From NCBI GenBank assembly GCA_016709225.1, contig JADJEE010000001.1, positions 992,001-1,056,000 of the forward strand: a DNA stretch of 64,000 nucleotides. The letters run 5' to 3'. Of the stretch, positions 29,281 through 39,756 are shown one piece after another. The DNA comes from Deltaproteobacteria bacterium. Its GTDB lineage: Bacteria; Myxococcota_A; Polyangia; Nannocystales; Nannocystaceae. Both the position numbers and the translations under genes were made by a program. Below the pieces are notes generated by a model. The model had not been told where the DNA came from, did no database searches, and was given only the letters and a program-made list of their open reading frames with translations. Within the stretch, counting starts at the first letter, position 1. Each line of letters begins with the position of its first letter.

Positions 29281-29801
29281 CCGAGCGACAGTCCGATCTC
29301 GCGTTGGTGCTCGCGCGCGTCGAGATCGATGGTGCAGCGCACTGGTTGCTGCGCCGTCACGCGAAGTGGGGCGACTGGAGTCTCGTCGGCGGCCACGTCG
29401 AGGCCGATGAGCGCGACGACTGGATGCGCACCGCGATCCGGGAGGCTAACGAGGAACTCGCGCCACTCGTCTGCAACGTGGACTTCACCATCGAGCCGCT
29501 GTCGCCCGAATCGAGTACGTGGGGGCCGGTGGCGTCGCGCTCGGCGGGCGGCGCGATGACGACGTACCGCGTGCGGTGGTACCAGGCTCGCTTTCTCGGT
29601 GACGCTGCAGCGTCACTGCGTCGGCTCTCGCCCGATGACTTCGCGCTCGTCTTGGAGTCGGAGATCAGCGACGCCGAGGTGGTCTCGAGCGTCGCGCGTC
29701 GGCTGTTCGAGGAAACACGCGCGCACGTTGGGTCGATCCCCGTTGCGGCACGCGTTCCGGCTGCTGCTGCGTCGCTGCGCGTCGCGCTGTCGGTCCGCTG
29801 A
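29265..29801 (+). CDS. NUDIX hydrolase-like protein
   Basis: 178 residues. WSLVGGHVEADERDDWMRTA leads into IREANEEL, a NUDIX box in which the spacing between the first Glu and the Arg-Glu pair is two residues longer than the standard pattern, so metal binding may be altered. Such proteins cleave nucleoside diphosphates linked to another group. It overlaps the kinase/NUDIX-like gene by 16 bp; the two are probably translated together. Confidence 0.75.
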   Translation: MAADVTERQSDLALVLARVEIDGAAHWLLRRHAKWGDWSLVGGHVEADERDDWMRTAIREANEELAPLVCNVDFTIEPLSPESSTWGPVASRSAGGAMTTYRVRWYQARFLGDAAASLRRLSPDDFALVLESEISDAEVVSSVARRLFEETRAHVGSIPVAARVPAAAASLRVALSVR

Positions 29802-29859
29802 GCCTGCATCGAGGCTGCCGCGGGAATCTGCGCGTCCCGAGCTGCGTCGAGGCGCGCGC

Positions 29860-30732
29860 ATGACCTCGAGTCGCTTCCTCGCGTGGTCGTGGTTCGCGCC
29901 GCTGCCGGCTGTCGCGGTCGGCCTGGCGATCGCGCTCGCGCACGGGGTCCCGTGGTCGGCCTATGCGCCGAACCTCGCGGCGCTCGGGCTGGTCGCGATC
30001 GTGGCCGCGCTCGCGCGTCTGCGGCCCGGCGCCGGGTCGCGTGCGATCGCATGGGCGCCCGTCGTCGCGTCCGTCGCGATCGCGTGCACGCTGCTCGCAC
30101 CGGGGATCGATGGCGTGCATCGGTGGCTCGGGCTCGGTGGGCTGCGCGTGCACGCCTCGAGTGCGCTCGCGCCGTGGTTGCTCGTGCGGTGCACGTCGTG
30201 GCCGAGTTGGCGCGCACGCCTGTCACGGGCGGCGCTGGTGCTCGTGCAGCTGGTCCACGTGGCGCAGCCCGATGCGGGGCAGGCGACCGCGCTCGCCATC
30301 GGGGCGCTGCCGCTGCTGCTCGCCGGCGTGGGCGTGCCGCGTCGCGTCGACGTGCCGTTGGCGGCGGCGCTGCTGGTGCTCGCGGCGGTGGCGTGGTCCC
30401 GCGCCGATCCGCTGGCGCCGGTCGACCACGTCGAGCGGATCCTCGTGCTCGCGTTCGCGGCCGGGCGGACGTGGACGGTGGTGGCTGCGCTGGCGATCGC
30501 GGTCCTGGTGCTGCCGCTCGCGATCGCGGCCCGTGGCCACGGCCCCGCGGCGTGGGCGGCGGTGGTCTACCTGCTGGCGACGGTCGCGGTCACGTTCCTC
30601 GGGGCGTTCCCGGTGCCGGTGCTCGGCGCCGGCGCGGCGCCGGTGCTCGGCTGGTACGCGCTGCGACGGGTTGGCGCCGCGGCGGTAGAGTGCGCCCCGC
30701 ATGTACCCCGAACTCTTTCGACAGATGCGTAA
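29860..30732 (+). CDS. Multi-pass membrane protein, SEDS-like (FtsW/RodA-related?)
   Basis: 290 residues with eight or nine hydrophobic segments and Arg-rich cytoplasmic loops. Two stretches recall SEDS proteins in the right order: GIDGVHRWLGLGGLRVHASS (compare the G-x-RW-x-LG loop of FtsW/RodA) and VAQPDAGQATALAIGALPLL (compare the QPD-x-G-T-A helix). It is shorter than true SEDS enzymes (about 370-400 aa) and the catalytic extracellular loop is not recognisable, so polymerase activity should not be assumed. Its end overlaps the DUF1993 gene by 32 bp. Confidence 0.65.
   Translation: MTSSRFLAWSWFAPLPAVAVGLAIALAHGVPWSAYAPNLAALGLVAIVAALARLRPGAGSRAIAWAPVVASVAIACTLLAPGIDGVHRWLGLGGLRVHASSALAPWLLVRCTSWPSWRARLSRAALVLVQLVHVAQPDAGQATALAIGALPLLLAGVGVPRRVDVPLAAALLVLAAVAWSRADPLAPVDHVERILVLAFAAGRTWTVVAALAIAVLVLPLAIAARGHGPAAWAAVVYLLATVAVTFLGAFPVPVLGAGAAPVLGWYALRRVGAAAVECAPHVPRTLSTDA
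30686..30691 (+). promoter_or_regulatory. TAGAGT, -10-like hexamer 9 nt before the DUF1993 gene
   Basis: It lies inside the 3' end of the upstream membrane-protein gene, so the DUF1993 gene may have its own promoter despite the overlap. Confidence 0.4.
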
Positions 30733-31207
30733 GCAGCTCGCGCAGCTCGACCTGTGGCTCGACAAGGCCGACGCCGCCGCCAAGACCCGCTCGTTCAACG
30801 CGGACGCGTTCCTGCAGTGCCGGCTCGCGCCCGATCAGTTCGCGCTCGTGCGGCAGCTGCAGATCGTCTGCGACACCGCGCGTCAGGCCGCTTCGCGACT
30901 CACCGGCAAGCCGTTCGAGGCCCAGCCCGACACCGAGACCACGATCGACGAGGTGCGCGTGCGCATGCAGGCGACGCTGACGTACCTCGATGGCCTCACC
31001 GCCGCCGACTTCGCCGGCGCGGCGACCCGCGAGATCACGCAGCCGCGCTGGGAGGGCAAGACGATGACCGGCGCCGACTACTTCGTCGAGCACGCGCTGC
31101 CGAACTTCTACTTCCATCTGACCCATGCCTACGCGCTGCTGCGTGCCAATGGCGTGCCGCTCGGCAAGCGCGACTACCTCGGTGCGCTGACCCAGCGCTT
31201 GCCCTGA
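30701..31207 (+). CDS. DUF1993-family protein
   Basis: 168 residues, a soluble helical protein. MYPELFRQMRKQLAQLDLWL, FLQCRLAPDQFALVRQLQIVCD and the C-terminal FYFHLTHAYALLRANGVPLG are characteristic of DUF1993 (a DinB-like four-helix bundle group). The histidines of the usual DinB metal site are only partly visible (HALPNFYFHLTH). Function unknown. The ATG at 30701 lies 32 bp inside the previous gene. Confidence 0.88.
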   Translation: MYPELFRQMRKQLAQLDLWLDKADAAAKTRSFNADAFLQCRLAPDQFALVRQLQIVCDTARQAASRLTGKPFEAQPDTETTIDEVRVRMQATLTYLDGLTAADFAGAATREITQPRWEGKTMTGADYFVEHALPNFYFHLTHAYALLRANGVPLGKRDYLGALTQRLP

Positions 31208-31304
31208 GCCCGCGAACACGCGCACGCGCGGTCGCAGCGTCCGGCATCGCGCGAACCATGCGACGATGCCGAGGCCGCGTGCGTGCGGCGTGGGGAGGTC
31301 GAGC

Positions 31305-32546
31305 ATGGACACGATGGCAAGGCGGATCTCGGTCATCGCGGCGGCGGTGCTGCTCTCGTGCGGCGGCGGTGACGAGAGCGGCCGCACCGACGGCACGCTC
31401 ACCGGCGGCGGCTCGCTGACCGTGGCGACCACCGTGGGTGGCTCCGGCACCAACGAGACCGGGCTCGACACCACCGACACGCTCGGCGATCCGACGACGT
31501 GCTCGAGCGATGACGACTGCCCCGCCGGGCAGCGCTGCGCCGCGACCTCGGGGGTGTGCCTGCCGCCCGACGCGTGCATGTTGCCGGGTGACTGCGACGG
31601 CGGCTTCGAGTGCATCGATGGCGTCTGCACCATCGGTGGCGGCTGCGGTGGCTTCCAGTTCCAGCTCGACGCGGTGCCGCCCAACGTCATGATCCTGCTC
31701 GATCGCAGCGGCAGCATGGACGGCGACGTGCCGGGCAGCTCCGACAACCGCTGGGAGGTGGCGGTGTCGGTGGTCGAGAACGTGACGACCGCCTTCGACG
31801 CGAGCGTGCGCTTCGGACTCGCGACGTACTCGTCGTGCATCGCGCCGGGCTGCTCGCCGGGCACGATCGTGGTGCCGATTCTGCCGAGCAACGCTGTCAA
31901 CGTGCAGAACTTCCTCGCCACCACCGCGGGGGTCGGCAGCATCAACGGCCAGGCGGTCGGGCCCGACGGGCTCACCCGCTACCTGTGCGACAGCGGCAAC
32001 CCCGAGACCTCGACCGGCGTCTCCTTGCAGGCGCTGGTCGGCGAGGCCTCGCTGCAGGATCCCGAGCGCAAGAATGCGGTGCTGCTCATCACCGACGGCG
32101 GCGAGAGTGGCGACTGCACCTCGAGCGTCGATGGCCCGGGCGGCGCCGCGGCGCTGTTCGGACAGGCGATCCCAGTGCTGACCTTTGCGGTCGGCTTCGG
32201 TGACGCGGTCAGCGGCCAGCTCGAGGCGATCGCGGTCGCCGGCGGCACCGAGCACGGGCTCTTGGCCAACGATCCCACCAGCCTGCAGATGGCGCTGGAG
32301 GCCGCGCTGCAGACCGTCGCATCGTGCACGTTCACCCTCGATCAGGTGCCCGAGGACCCCTCGCAGATCTACGTGTTCTTCGATCTCGATCCCGCGGGCG
32401 TGCCCAACGATGCGGTCGACGGCTGGACCTACGACCCGGTCACCAATTCGGTGACGTTCCACGGCAGCAGCTGCGAGGCCATCAAGGGCGGCACCGTGGT
32501 CGACGTCGACATCGTCTATGGCTGCAACATGCCGCCGGCGGGCTAG
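31305..32546 (+). CDS. VWA-domain lipoprotein
   Basis: 413 residues. Lipoprotein signal (IAAAVLLSCGGG), a Gly/Thr-rich linker, a Cys-rich segment with CSSDDDCPAGQRC and CMLPGDCDGGFEC, then a von Willebrand factor A domain from residue ~125. The metal-ion-dependent adhesion site is LLDRSGSMDG (about 129-138), with a Thr in GLATYSSC and LLITDGGESGDC completing it. Secreted or outer-membrane adhesion/scaffold role is inferred. GGGGAGG gives a strong ribosome binding site before ATG 31305. Confidence 0.85.
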   Translation: MDTMARRISVIAAAVLLSCGGGDESGRTDGTLTGGGSLTVATTVGGSGTNETGLDTTDTLGDPTTCSSDDDCPAGQRCAATSGVCLPPDACMLPGDCDGGFECIDGVCTIGGGCGGFQFQLDAVPPNVMILLDRSGSMDGDVPGSSDNRWEVAVSVVENVTTAFDASVRFGLATYSSCIAPGCSPGTIVVPILPSNAVNVQNFLATTAGVGSINGQAVGPDGLTRYLCDSGNPETSTGVSLQALVGEASLQDPERKNAVLLITDGGESGDCTSSVDGPGGAAALFGQAIPVLTFAVGFGDAVSGQLEAIAVAGGTEHGLLANDPTSLQMALEAALQTVASCTFTLDQVPEDPSQIYVFFDLDPAGVPNDAVDGWTYDPVTNSVTFHGSSCEAIKGGTVVDVDIVYGCNMPPAG

Positions 32547-32556
32547 CCCCCAGGCC

Positions 32557-32591
32557 CCGCACGGCGCGGCCGGAAGGAGCCCACCGTGCGG
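32557..32591. terminator. Stem-loop between two convergent genes
   Basis: CCGCACGG and CCGTGCGG are perfectly complementary across 19 bases, between the VWA gene and the convergent minus-strand lipoprotein gene. It may end both transcripts. Confidence 0.4.
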
Positions 32592-32617
32592 TCTCGGGGG
32601 CGCCGCCGCGCGGTGGC

Positions 32618-33445
32618 TCACGGCGGCAATGCGAGACCCGAGACCCGGTAGTCCCACCACTCGCCCGCGCCGCAGAGGTAGTTCGAGTGGAGGGCCGCCG
32701 CGGCGCGCAGATGCCACGTGCCACCGCCGGGGTCGTCGATCGACGCGAGCTCGGGCCCGACCACGACCGTGGCACCGTCGAGCCCGACGCGGACCTTTCC
32801 GCTGTAGATCTCGCCCTCGCAGTAGCTCGCCGCCTCGCGGAAGCAGAGCGCATCGTCAGCCGAGAGCCGCAGCGGTGCCGTGAAGTCCCCGGGCGGCAAC
32901 GCGGCTCCGCTCGCGAAGAACGCGAGCAGGCGACCGCCTGCGTCCCGCAGCGTCCATGCATCTTCGATCGCAACGCCGAGGTCGTCGCGCGAGGCGAGAT
33001 GCGAGAGCTGCACCGTCTGCCCGAGCTCGACCGCGAGCGAGGCCGAGTCCGGCACGCGCACGGCGACGACGAGCGGCTGCTCGTCGCCCTCACAGTCCTC
33101 GAGGCGCGTCACCAGGCCGCCGAAGTCGTCGGCGTACACGACCCCGACCTCGCACGTCATCATGACCTGCCGCTCCCACAACTGCGGATCGAGCTCACGC
33201 CACGGCATCTCCTCGAGCGAACCGCAGCCGACGTCGAGGCACACACCGAAGCTCACCGCCGTCGCGCCGGAGAGTGTCGGGTCACACGTGGGCTCCCCGC
33301 TCGACGACGACGACTCGCTCGTCTGCGTGCCAGCGGAACTCGTCCCGCTGCCTTCGCCCACGGCAACCTCCAGTGGCGCGGACGGACCGCATGCCGCTAG
33401 ACCGATGAGGAAGATCCATGTCGCATGCCATCCAGGCCTATCCAT
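32618..33445 (-). CDS. Lipoprotein of unknown function
   Basis: 275 residues. Signal peptide with lipobox (LIGLAACGPS), then a Ser/Thr/Gly-rich linker, then a beta-rich domain with several cysteines (PTCDPTLSG, GVCLDVGCGSLEEMPW, RLEDCEGDEQ, CFREAASYCEGE, HSNYLCGAGEW). It resembles the many secreted single-domain proteins of myxobacteria, but I recognise no family. Transcribed toward the VWA lipoprotein gene. Confidence 0.72.
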   Translation of the reverse strand: MDRPGWHATWIFLIGLAACGPSAPLEVAVGEGSGTSSAGTQTSESSSSSGEPTCDPTLSGATAVSFGVCLDVGCGSLEEMPWRELDPQLWERQVMMTCEVGVVYADDFGGLVTRLEDCEGDEQPLVVAVRVPDSASLAVELGQTVQLSHLASRDDLGVAIEDAWTLRDAGGRLLAFFASGAALPPGDFTAPLRLSADDALCFREAASYCEGEIYSGKVRVGLDGATVVVGPELASIDDPGGGTWHLRAAAALHSNYLCGAGEWWDYRVSGLALPP

Positions 33446-33872
33446 GCTTGGAGCATCGTAGCAGCGGATAGACGCAAGGTGAGGGCAATGGCGTCCGCGG
33501 CCTGTCGTCATGCATATCAACGCCGCGGCCAGCGGCTCTTCTACCAACGGGACGAAGTTCCCTCGAGAACGACGGAGCATTTGCGCGGCGCTTCCGGGTT
33601 TCGGGTGACCGGAGAATCATCGCATGATGCTGCCGGTTGGAGATGGAGGTCGCCGCTGTGGAAGTAGTGGCATTGCGGAAGCGCTCCCGGTCGCGAAACC
33701 CTCGTGCCTGGTACTTCACCGTCCATGCTCGCCGTGCGCCGTCTTGCGCGACAGCGCGAGCTGTACCCATCGATCGCCTCAGCGCGAGCGAGCGGAGGAC
33801 AGTGCGGACAGGGCAGGGCATCGCACGCAAGGCCGTGCACGTCGCGGGCGGATCGCACACACTGCGGGGGCC
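33446..33872. other. Intergenic region without a recognisable gene
   Basis: The 427 bp hold open frames on both strands, none with a signal peptide, family motif or ribosome binding site. Base composition is a little less GC-rich than the flanks. The first 15 bp include the -10-like hexamer of the minus-strand lipoprotein. A decayed gene is possible but cannot be shown. Confidence 0.4.
33455..33460 (-). promoter_or_regulatory. TACGAT (minus strand), -10-like hexamer 9 nt before the lipoprotein gene
   Basis: The only minus-strand member of the start-adjacent hexamers noticed; the intervening nine bases contain no purine-rich ribosome binding site. Confidence 0.4.
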
Positions 33873-34247
33873 ATGCATCGCAACGTCGTCGCGATCGCCC
33901 TCGTCCTCGGCTGCACCTCCACGGTCGCGCCTGCGCCGGCACCCGCCGAAGCGCCCCCGCAGCCGGCGGTCACCCAGGCGGCGAGCCCTCCGAAGGGACC
34001 GGTCGCAGCGCCCATCCCGCTCGAGCCGCCAGACTGGCGCTGCGCCCGTGACACCGACTGCGCGCAGACCTGCGCGCTCGGGGCGGTGTCCCGCGCGTGG
34101 ATCGAGGCGCACCCCGAGCGCGACACCTGCGACGACGGCTGCAACTGGCAGCACGACAAGGTCGCGTGCCGCAACGGGCAGTGCGTCACGCTGCGCGAGG
34201 ACGGCAGCATCGACGAGGGCTGCTCGCATCGCACCGCGCCGCGGTGA
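33873..34247 (+). CDS. Small Cys-rich lipoprotein
   Basis: 124 residues: lipoprotein signal (AIALVLGCTS), a Pro/Ala linker to about residue 50, then a compact domain with eight cysteines (CARDTDCAQTCALG, DTCDDGCNWQHDKVACRNGQC and a last one in EGCSHR). The spacing suggests four disulfides. Function unknown. The start is the first ATG after the non-coding stretch. Confidence 0.65.
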   Translation: MHRNVVAIALVLGCTSTVAPAPAPAEAPPQPAVTQAASPPKGPVAAPIPLEPPDWRCARDTDCAQTCALGAVSRAWIEAHPERDTCDDGCNWQHDKVACRNGQCVTLREDGSIDEGCSHRTAPR

Positions 34248-34406
34248 CCGGCTGTCGGCGCGATCCGGCGCCCTCGGGTTCGAGCCCATTGCGCGGTGCA
34301 CCGACCGGGCCCGCGCGCCACCGTCGAGAAATCCCCGGGTGGTCGGGAACCTCGGCCGACGCCGCGTGTCGTGGGCGTGCACCTTCATCCGGGAGGGTTC
34401 TTGGCG

Positions 34407-37019
<2,613 letters not shown>

Positions 37020-37039
37020 CGACGGCCGCGGCTTCGACA

Positions 37040-37045
37040 TAGGCT
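37040..37045 (+). promoter_or_regulatory. TAGGCT, -10-like hexamer 8 nt before the GST gene
   Basis: Placed in the 34-bp gap after the VIT-VWA gene, so the GST gene probably has an independent promoter. Confidence 0.45.
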
Positions 37046-37053
37046 TGCGCGCC

Positions 37054-37686
37054 ATGGCGATCACCCTCCATCACCACCCGTTCTCCCGTGCCGCGGGCAC
37101 CATCTGGATGCTCGAGGAGGTCGGGCAGCCCTACACGTTGCGCTTCGTCGACATCATGAAGGGCGAGCAGAAGTCGGCCGATCTGGTCGCCAAGAATCCG
37201 ATGGGCAAGCTGCCGATCCTCGAGGACGGCGAGGTCATCGTCACCGAGAACGCGGCGATCGGTCTCTACCTCGCCGATCGCTACGCGGCGGGTCGACTCG
37301 CGCCCGCGCTCGACGACCCCCGCCGCGGCACCTACCTGCGGTGGTCGCTGTTCGCCCCGTCGGTGGTCGAGCCGGGCTCGATGGCGAAGGCCGCCGGCTG
37401 GGACTACAAGCCCGGTCAGGCCGGCTGGGGCACCCACGAGGCCATGCTCGACGCGATGGCGGCCGCACTCACGGGGCGCGACTTCTTGCTCGGCGCCGAG
37501 TTCTCGATGGCCGACGCGATCTTCGGCGGCACGCTGCGCTACATGCTGCGCTTCGGGATGCTCGAGGCCCGTCCGGTGTTCACCGCGTATGCGGAGCGAC
37601 TCGGACAACGCCCGGCGCTGCAGCGCGCCGACGCCCGCAACGCGGCGGTGATGCAGGAGCACGGCATCCAGATGCCGGGTGCGTGA
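37054..37686 (+). CDS. Glutathione S-transferase family protein
   Basis: 210 residues. The thioredoxin-like N-terminal domain has HHHPFSRAAGTIWMLEEVG with a Ser at the catalytic position, the cis-proline loop KNPMGKLPILEDG and the glutathione-binding VTENAAIGLYLADRY. The helical C-terminal domain has the usual Asp-containing capping motif (FSMADAIFGGTLRYML). Substrate unknown; such enzymes detoxify electrophiles. Confidence 0.9.
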   Translation: MAITLHHHPFSRAAGTIWMLEEVGQPYTLRFVDIMKGEQKSADLVAKNPMGKLPILEDGEVIVTENAAIGLYLADRYAAGRLAPALDDPRRGTYLRWSLFAPSVVEPGSMAKAAGWDYKPGQAGWGTHEAMLDAMAAALTGRDFLLGAEFSMADAIFGGTLRYMLRFGMLEARPVFTAYAERLGQRPALQRADARNAAVMQEHGIQMPGA

Positions 37687-37688
37687 CG

Positions 37689-37709
37689 CCGCGCGGCCTC
37701 CTCGCGCGG
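37689..37709 (+). terminator. Stem-loop after the GST gene
   Basis: CCGCGCG and CGCGCGG pair around a seven-base loop, three bases after the stop codon. Confidence 0.4.
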
Positions 37710-37735
37710 GCCGGACGGCCGTGACCGCAGCCTGA

Positions 37736-37741
37736 TACCCT
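37736..37741 (+). promoter_or_regulatory. TACCCT, -10-like hexamer 6 nt before the kinase GTG
   Basis: The six-base gap would make the kinase mRNA begin on its GTG start codon. Confidence 0.5.
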
Positions 37742-37747
37742 GCCGTC

Positions 37748-39448
37748 GTGGCCGATCCCCCCTCGGCGTCCCGTCCACCTGCGCGCCCCGTCGTGCCCGC
37801 GCGCGACAGCGGTGCGGGCACGATCGTGCACGGCCTCGCGCCGCCGGTGCCGTCGCCCACCAAAGCCCCGGCCGCCGCGCCGGCGCGCGCGCCCGCCAAG
37901 CCCTCGCCGTCGCGCCCGAGTACGCGCACGCCCGCGCCCGCCGGCGCCAAGATGTGCCCGACCTGCGGCGAGCGCTTCCCGCTCGACTACCGCGTGTGTC
38001 CGCGCGACGTGGTGCCACTCGAGCACCTGGTCGAGGCCGACGCCGACCCCATGCTCGGCGCGCTGCTGTCCGACGTCTACCGCGTCACGCGACTCATTGG
38101 TCAAGGCGGCATGGGCCGCGTCTACGAGGCGCGTCACGCCCGGCTCGCGCAGCGCCGCTTCGCCATCAAGGTGATGCACGACGAGCTCGCGCGGCGACCG
38201 GAGCTGGTCACGCGGTTCCGTCGCGAGGCCGAGACCGCGTGTGTCGCGGCGCACCCCAACGTCGTGCAGGTGTTCGACGTGCACGAGACCGAGCTGGGCA
38301 CGCCGTTCATCGTCGCGGAGCTGCTCGAGGGCGAGGACCTCGGGCAACGGCTCGAACGCGTGGGGCGGCTGGGGCTGTCGGCCTCGATCGCGATCGTGCG
38401 GCAGCTGTGCGCCGCGCTCTCGACCGCGCACGCGCAGGGCGTGGTGCACCGCGACCTGAAGCCCGACAACGTGTTCCTGGTGGGCACCGACGCGCCGATG
38501 GTGAAGCTGCTCGACTTCGGCATCGCACGGGTCAACGACACCGCGCCGGGCAACCGCACGCGCACCGGCGTCATCATGGGCACGCCGGCGTACATGGCCC
38601 CCGAGCAGGCCCGCGGCGCGCGGGTCGACGCGCGCGCCGACATCTACTCGGTGGGTGCGATCCTGTATCGCTGCCTCACCGGCCACGAGCCCTTCGAGGC
38701 CGAGGACCCCGCGGCCACGCTGACGATGGTGCTGACCCGCGATCCGATCCGCCCGCGCACGTTGGCGCCCGAGATCGACGACGAGGTCGAGCTGGTGATC
38801 GAGCGCGCGATGGCCCGCGACGTCGGCGAGCGCTTCGGGACCCTCGCGGAGTTCGACGCCGCGCTCGCGCGGCTGCAGGCGCAGCAAGGCGGCGCCGAGG
38901 GCCCGAGCTCCAGCCACGGCATGCTCGCGCCGCTCGGCACCACCACCGGCTCGGGCAGCCACGTGGCCGGCAGCGATGCCGCCGCGCCGTCGGCCCGCGA
39001 GGTCCAGCGTGCGCGCCCGATGGTGGTGCTGCTGTCCTTCGCCACCGTCGTGTTGGTCGTCGGTGCGCTCGCGACCGCGGCCGCCCGCACCATCGTCGCC
39101 TCGCGCGGCGAGGCGCTGGGTGGCAGCGAGGGCACGCTGCTCGTGCTCGCGCTCATCGGCGTGCTCGCGACCCCGGTCGCGCTGTGGATCCGCTGGCTGC
39201 GCCGCACCGTGTGGGGCAACAGCATGCGCGCCGTCGCGCTCGCACGCCGCATGACCGCCATGCTCGCCGGCGCCACGATCGCGTGGTCGGCCGTCGCCGC
39301 GCTCGCGAGCAGCTTCGATCTGCTGCTCGCCGAGGCCCCGACCGCGACGGTGGGGGCGGGTGCTGCGATCGCATCGCTGGTGGCGGCCGCGATCGCGACG
39401 GCGTGGATCGGCCGCAGCACGGCGCGGGTGGTTCCGCGCGAAGGGTAG
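37748..39448 (+). CDS. Membrane Ser/Thr protein kinase with zinc ribbon
   Basis: 566 residues. After a Pro/Ala-rich start, a zinc-ribbon-like CPTCGERFPLDYRVCP lies near residues 70-85. The Hanks-type kinase domain runs ~110-380: Gly loop IGQGGMGRVYEARH, Lys in RFAIKVMHDE, catalytic loop VVHRDLKPDNVF (Asp ~234), DFG in KLLDFGIARV (~254) and activation-segment GTPAYMAPEQ. All catalytic residues are present. The C-terminal part has four hydrophobic helices (about 422-442, 460-480, 500-520, 535-555), unlike the single helix of typical receptor kinases. Target unknown. Confidence 0.93.
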   Translation: MADPPSASRPPARPVVPARDSGAGTIVHGLAPPVPSPTKAPAAAPARAPAKPSPSRPSTRTPAPAGAKMCPTCGERFPLDYRVCPRDVVPLEHLVEADADPMLGALLSDVYRVTRLIGQGGMGRVYEARHARLAQRRFAIKVMHDELARRPELVTRFRREAETACVAAHPNVVQVFDVHETELGTPFIVAELLEGEDLGQRLERVGRLGLSASIAIVRQLCAALSTAHAQGVVHRDLKPDNVFLVGTDAPMVKLLDFGIARVNDTAPGNRTRTGVIMGTPAYMAPEQARGARVDARADIYSVGAILYRCLTGHEPFEAEDPAATLTMVLTRDPIRPRTLAPEIDDEVELVIERAMARDVGERFGTLAEFDAALARLQAQQGGAEGPSSSHGMLAPLGTTTGSGSHVAGSDAAAPSAREVQRARPMVVLLSFATVVLVVGALATAAARTIVASRGEALGGSEGTLLVLALIGVLATPVALWIRWLRRTVWGNSMRAVALARRMTAMLAGATIAWSAVAALASSFDLLLAEAPTATVGAGAAIASLVAAAIATAWIGRSTARVVPREG

Positions 39449-39756
39449 TGGCGTGGATGAAGGTCCACGCGCGCTCGCGTGCATGCGTCCGCGGCGGTCG
39501 AGCGCGGGCGGCTGCCGGCGACGGGTGGTGCAGCTCGGAGTTTCGGCGATGTCGGCGCTCGATCGTCCGTGAAGGTCATCGAGTCACCGCGCTGAGGTTT
39601 GACATCATCGCGTGGCGTCGCTGACACTTAGATTCGGTGCGACGGATGGAACGCACAGGTTCGGTTCGGTTCGGTCGCACTGATGTTGGCCGGCGCGACG
39701 GTGAGCAACTTCGAGACCGTGGCTGCGTGGAGCCCGGGGCAGTGGGGGGAAGCGGA
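39449..39756 (+). other. Intergenic region before the RCC1 duplication
   Basis: No gene is supported. TTGACA occurs at 39599-39604 and three tandem copies of GGTTC at about 39658-39673. From 39716 the sequence is the start of the 1.48-kb tandem repeat, which includes the ribosome binding region of the first RCC1 gene. Confidence 0.45.

Noticed and set aside
33541..33942. Minus-strand open frame in the gap before the small Cys-rich lipoprotein
   Set aside because: No signal peptide, motif or ribosome binding site, and it overlaps the start of the better supported plus-strand gene at 33873.
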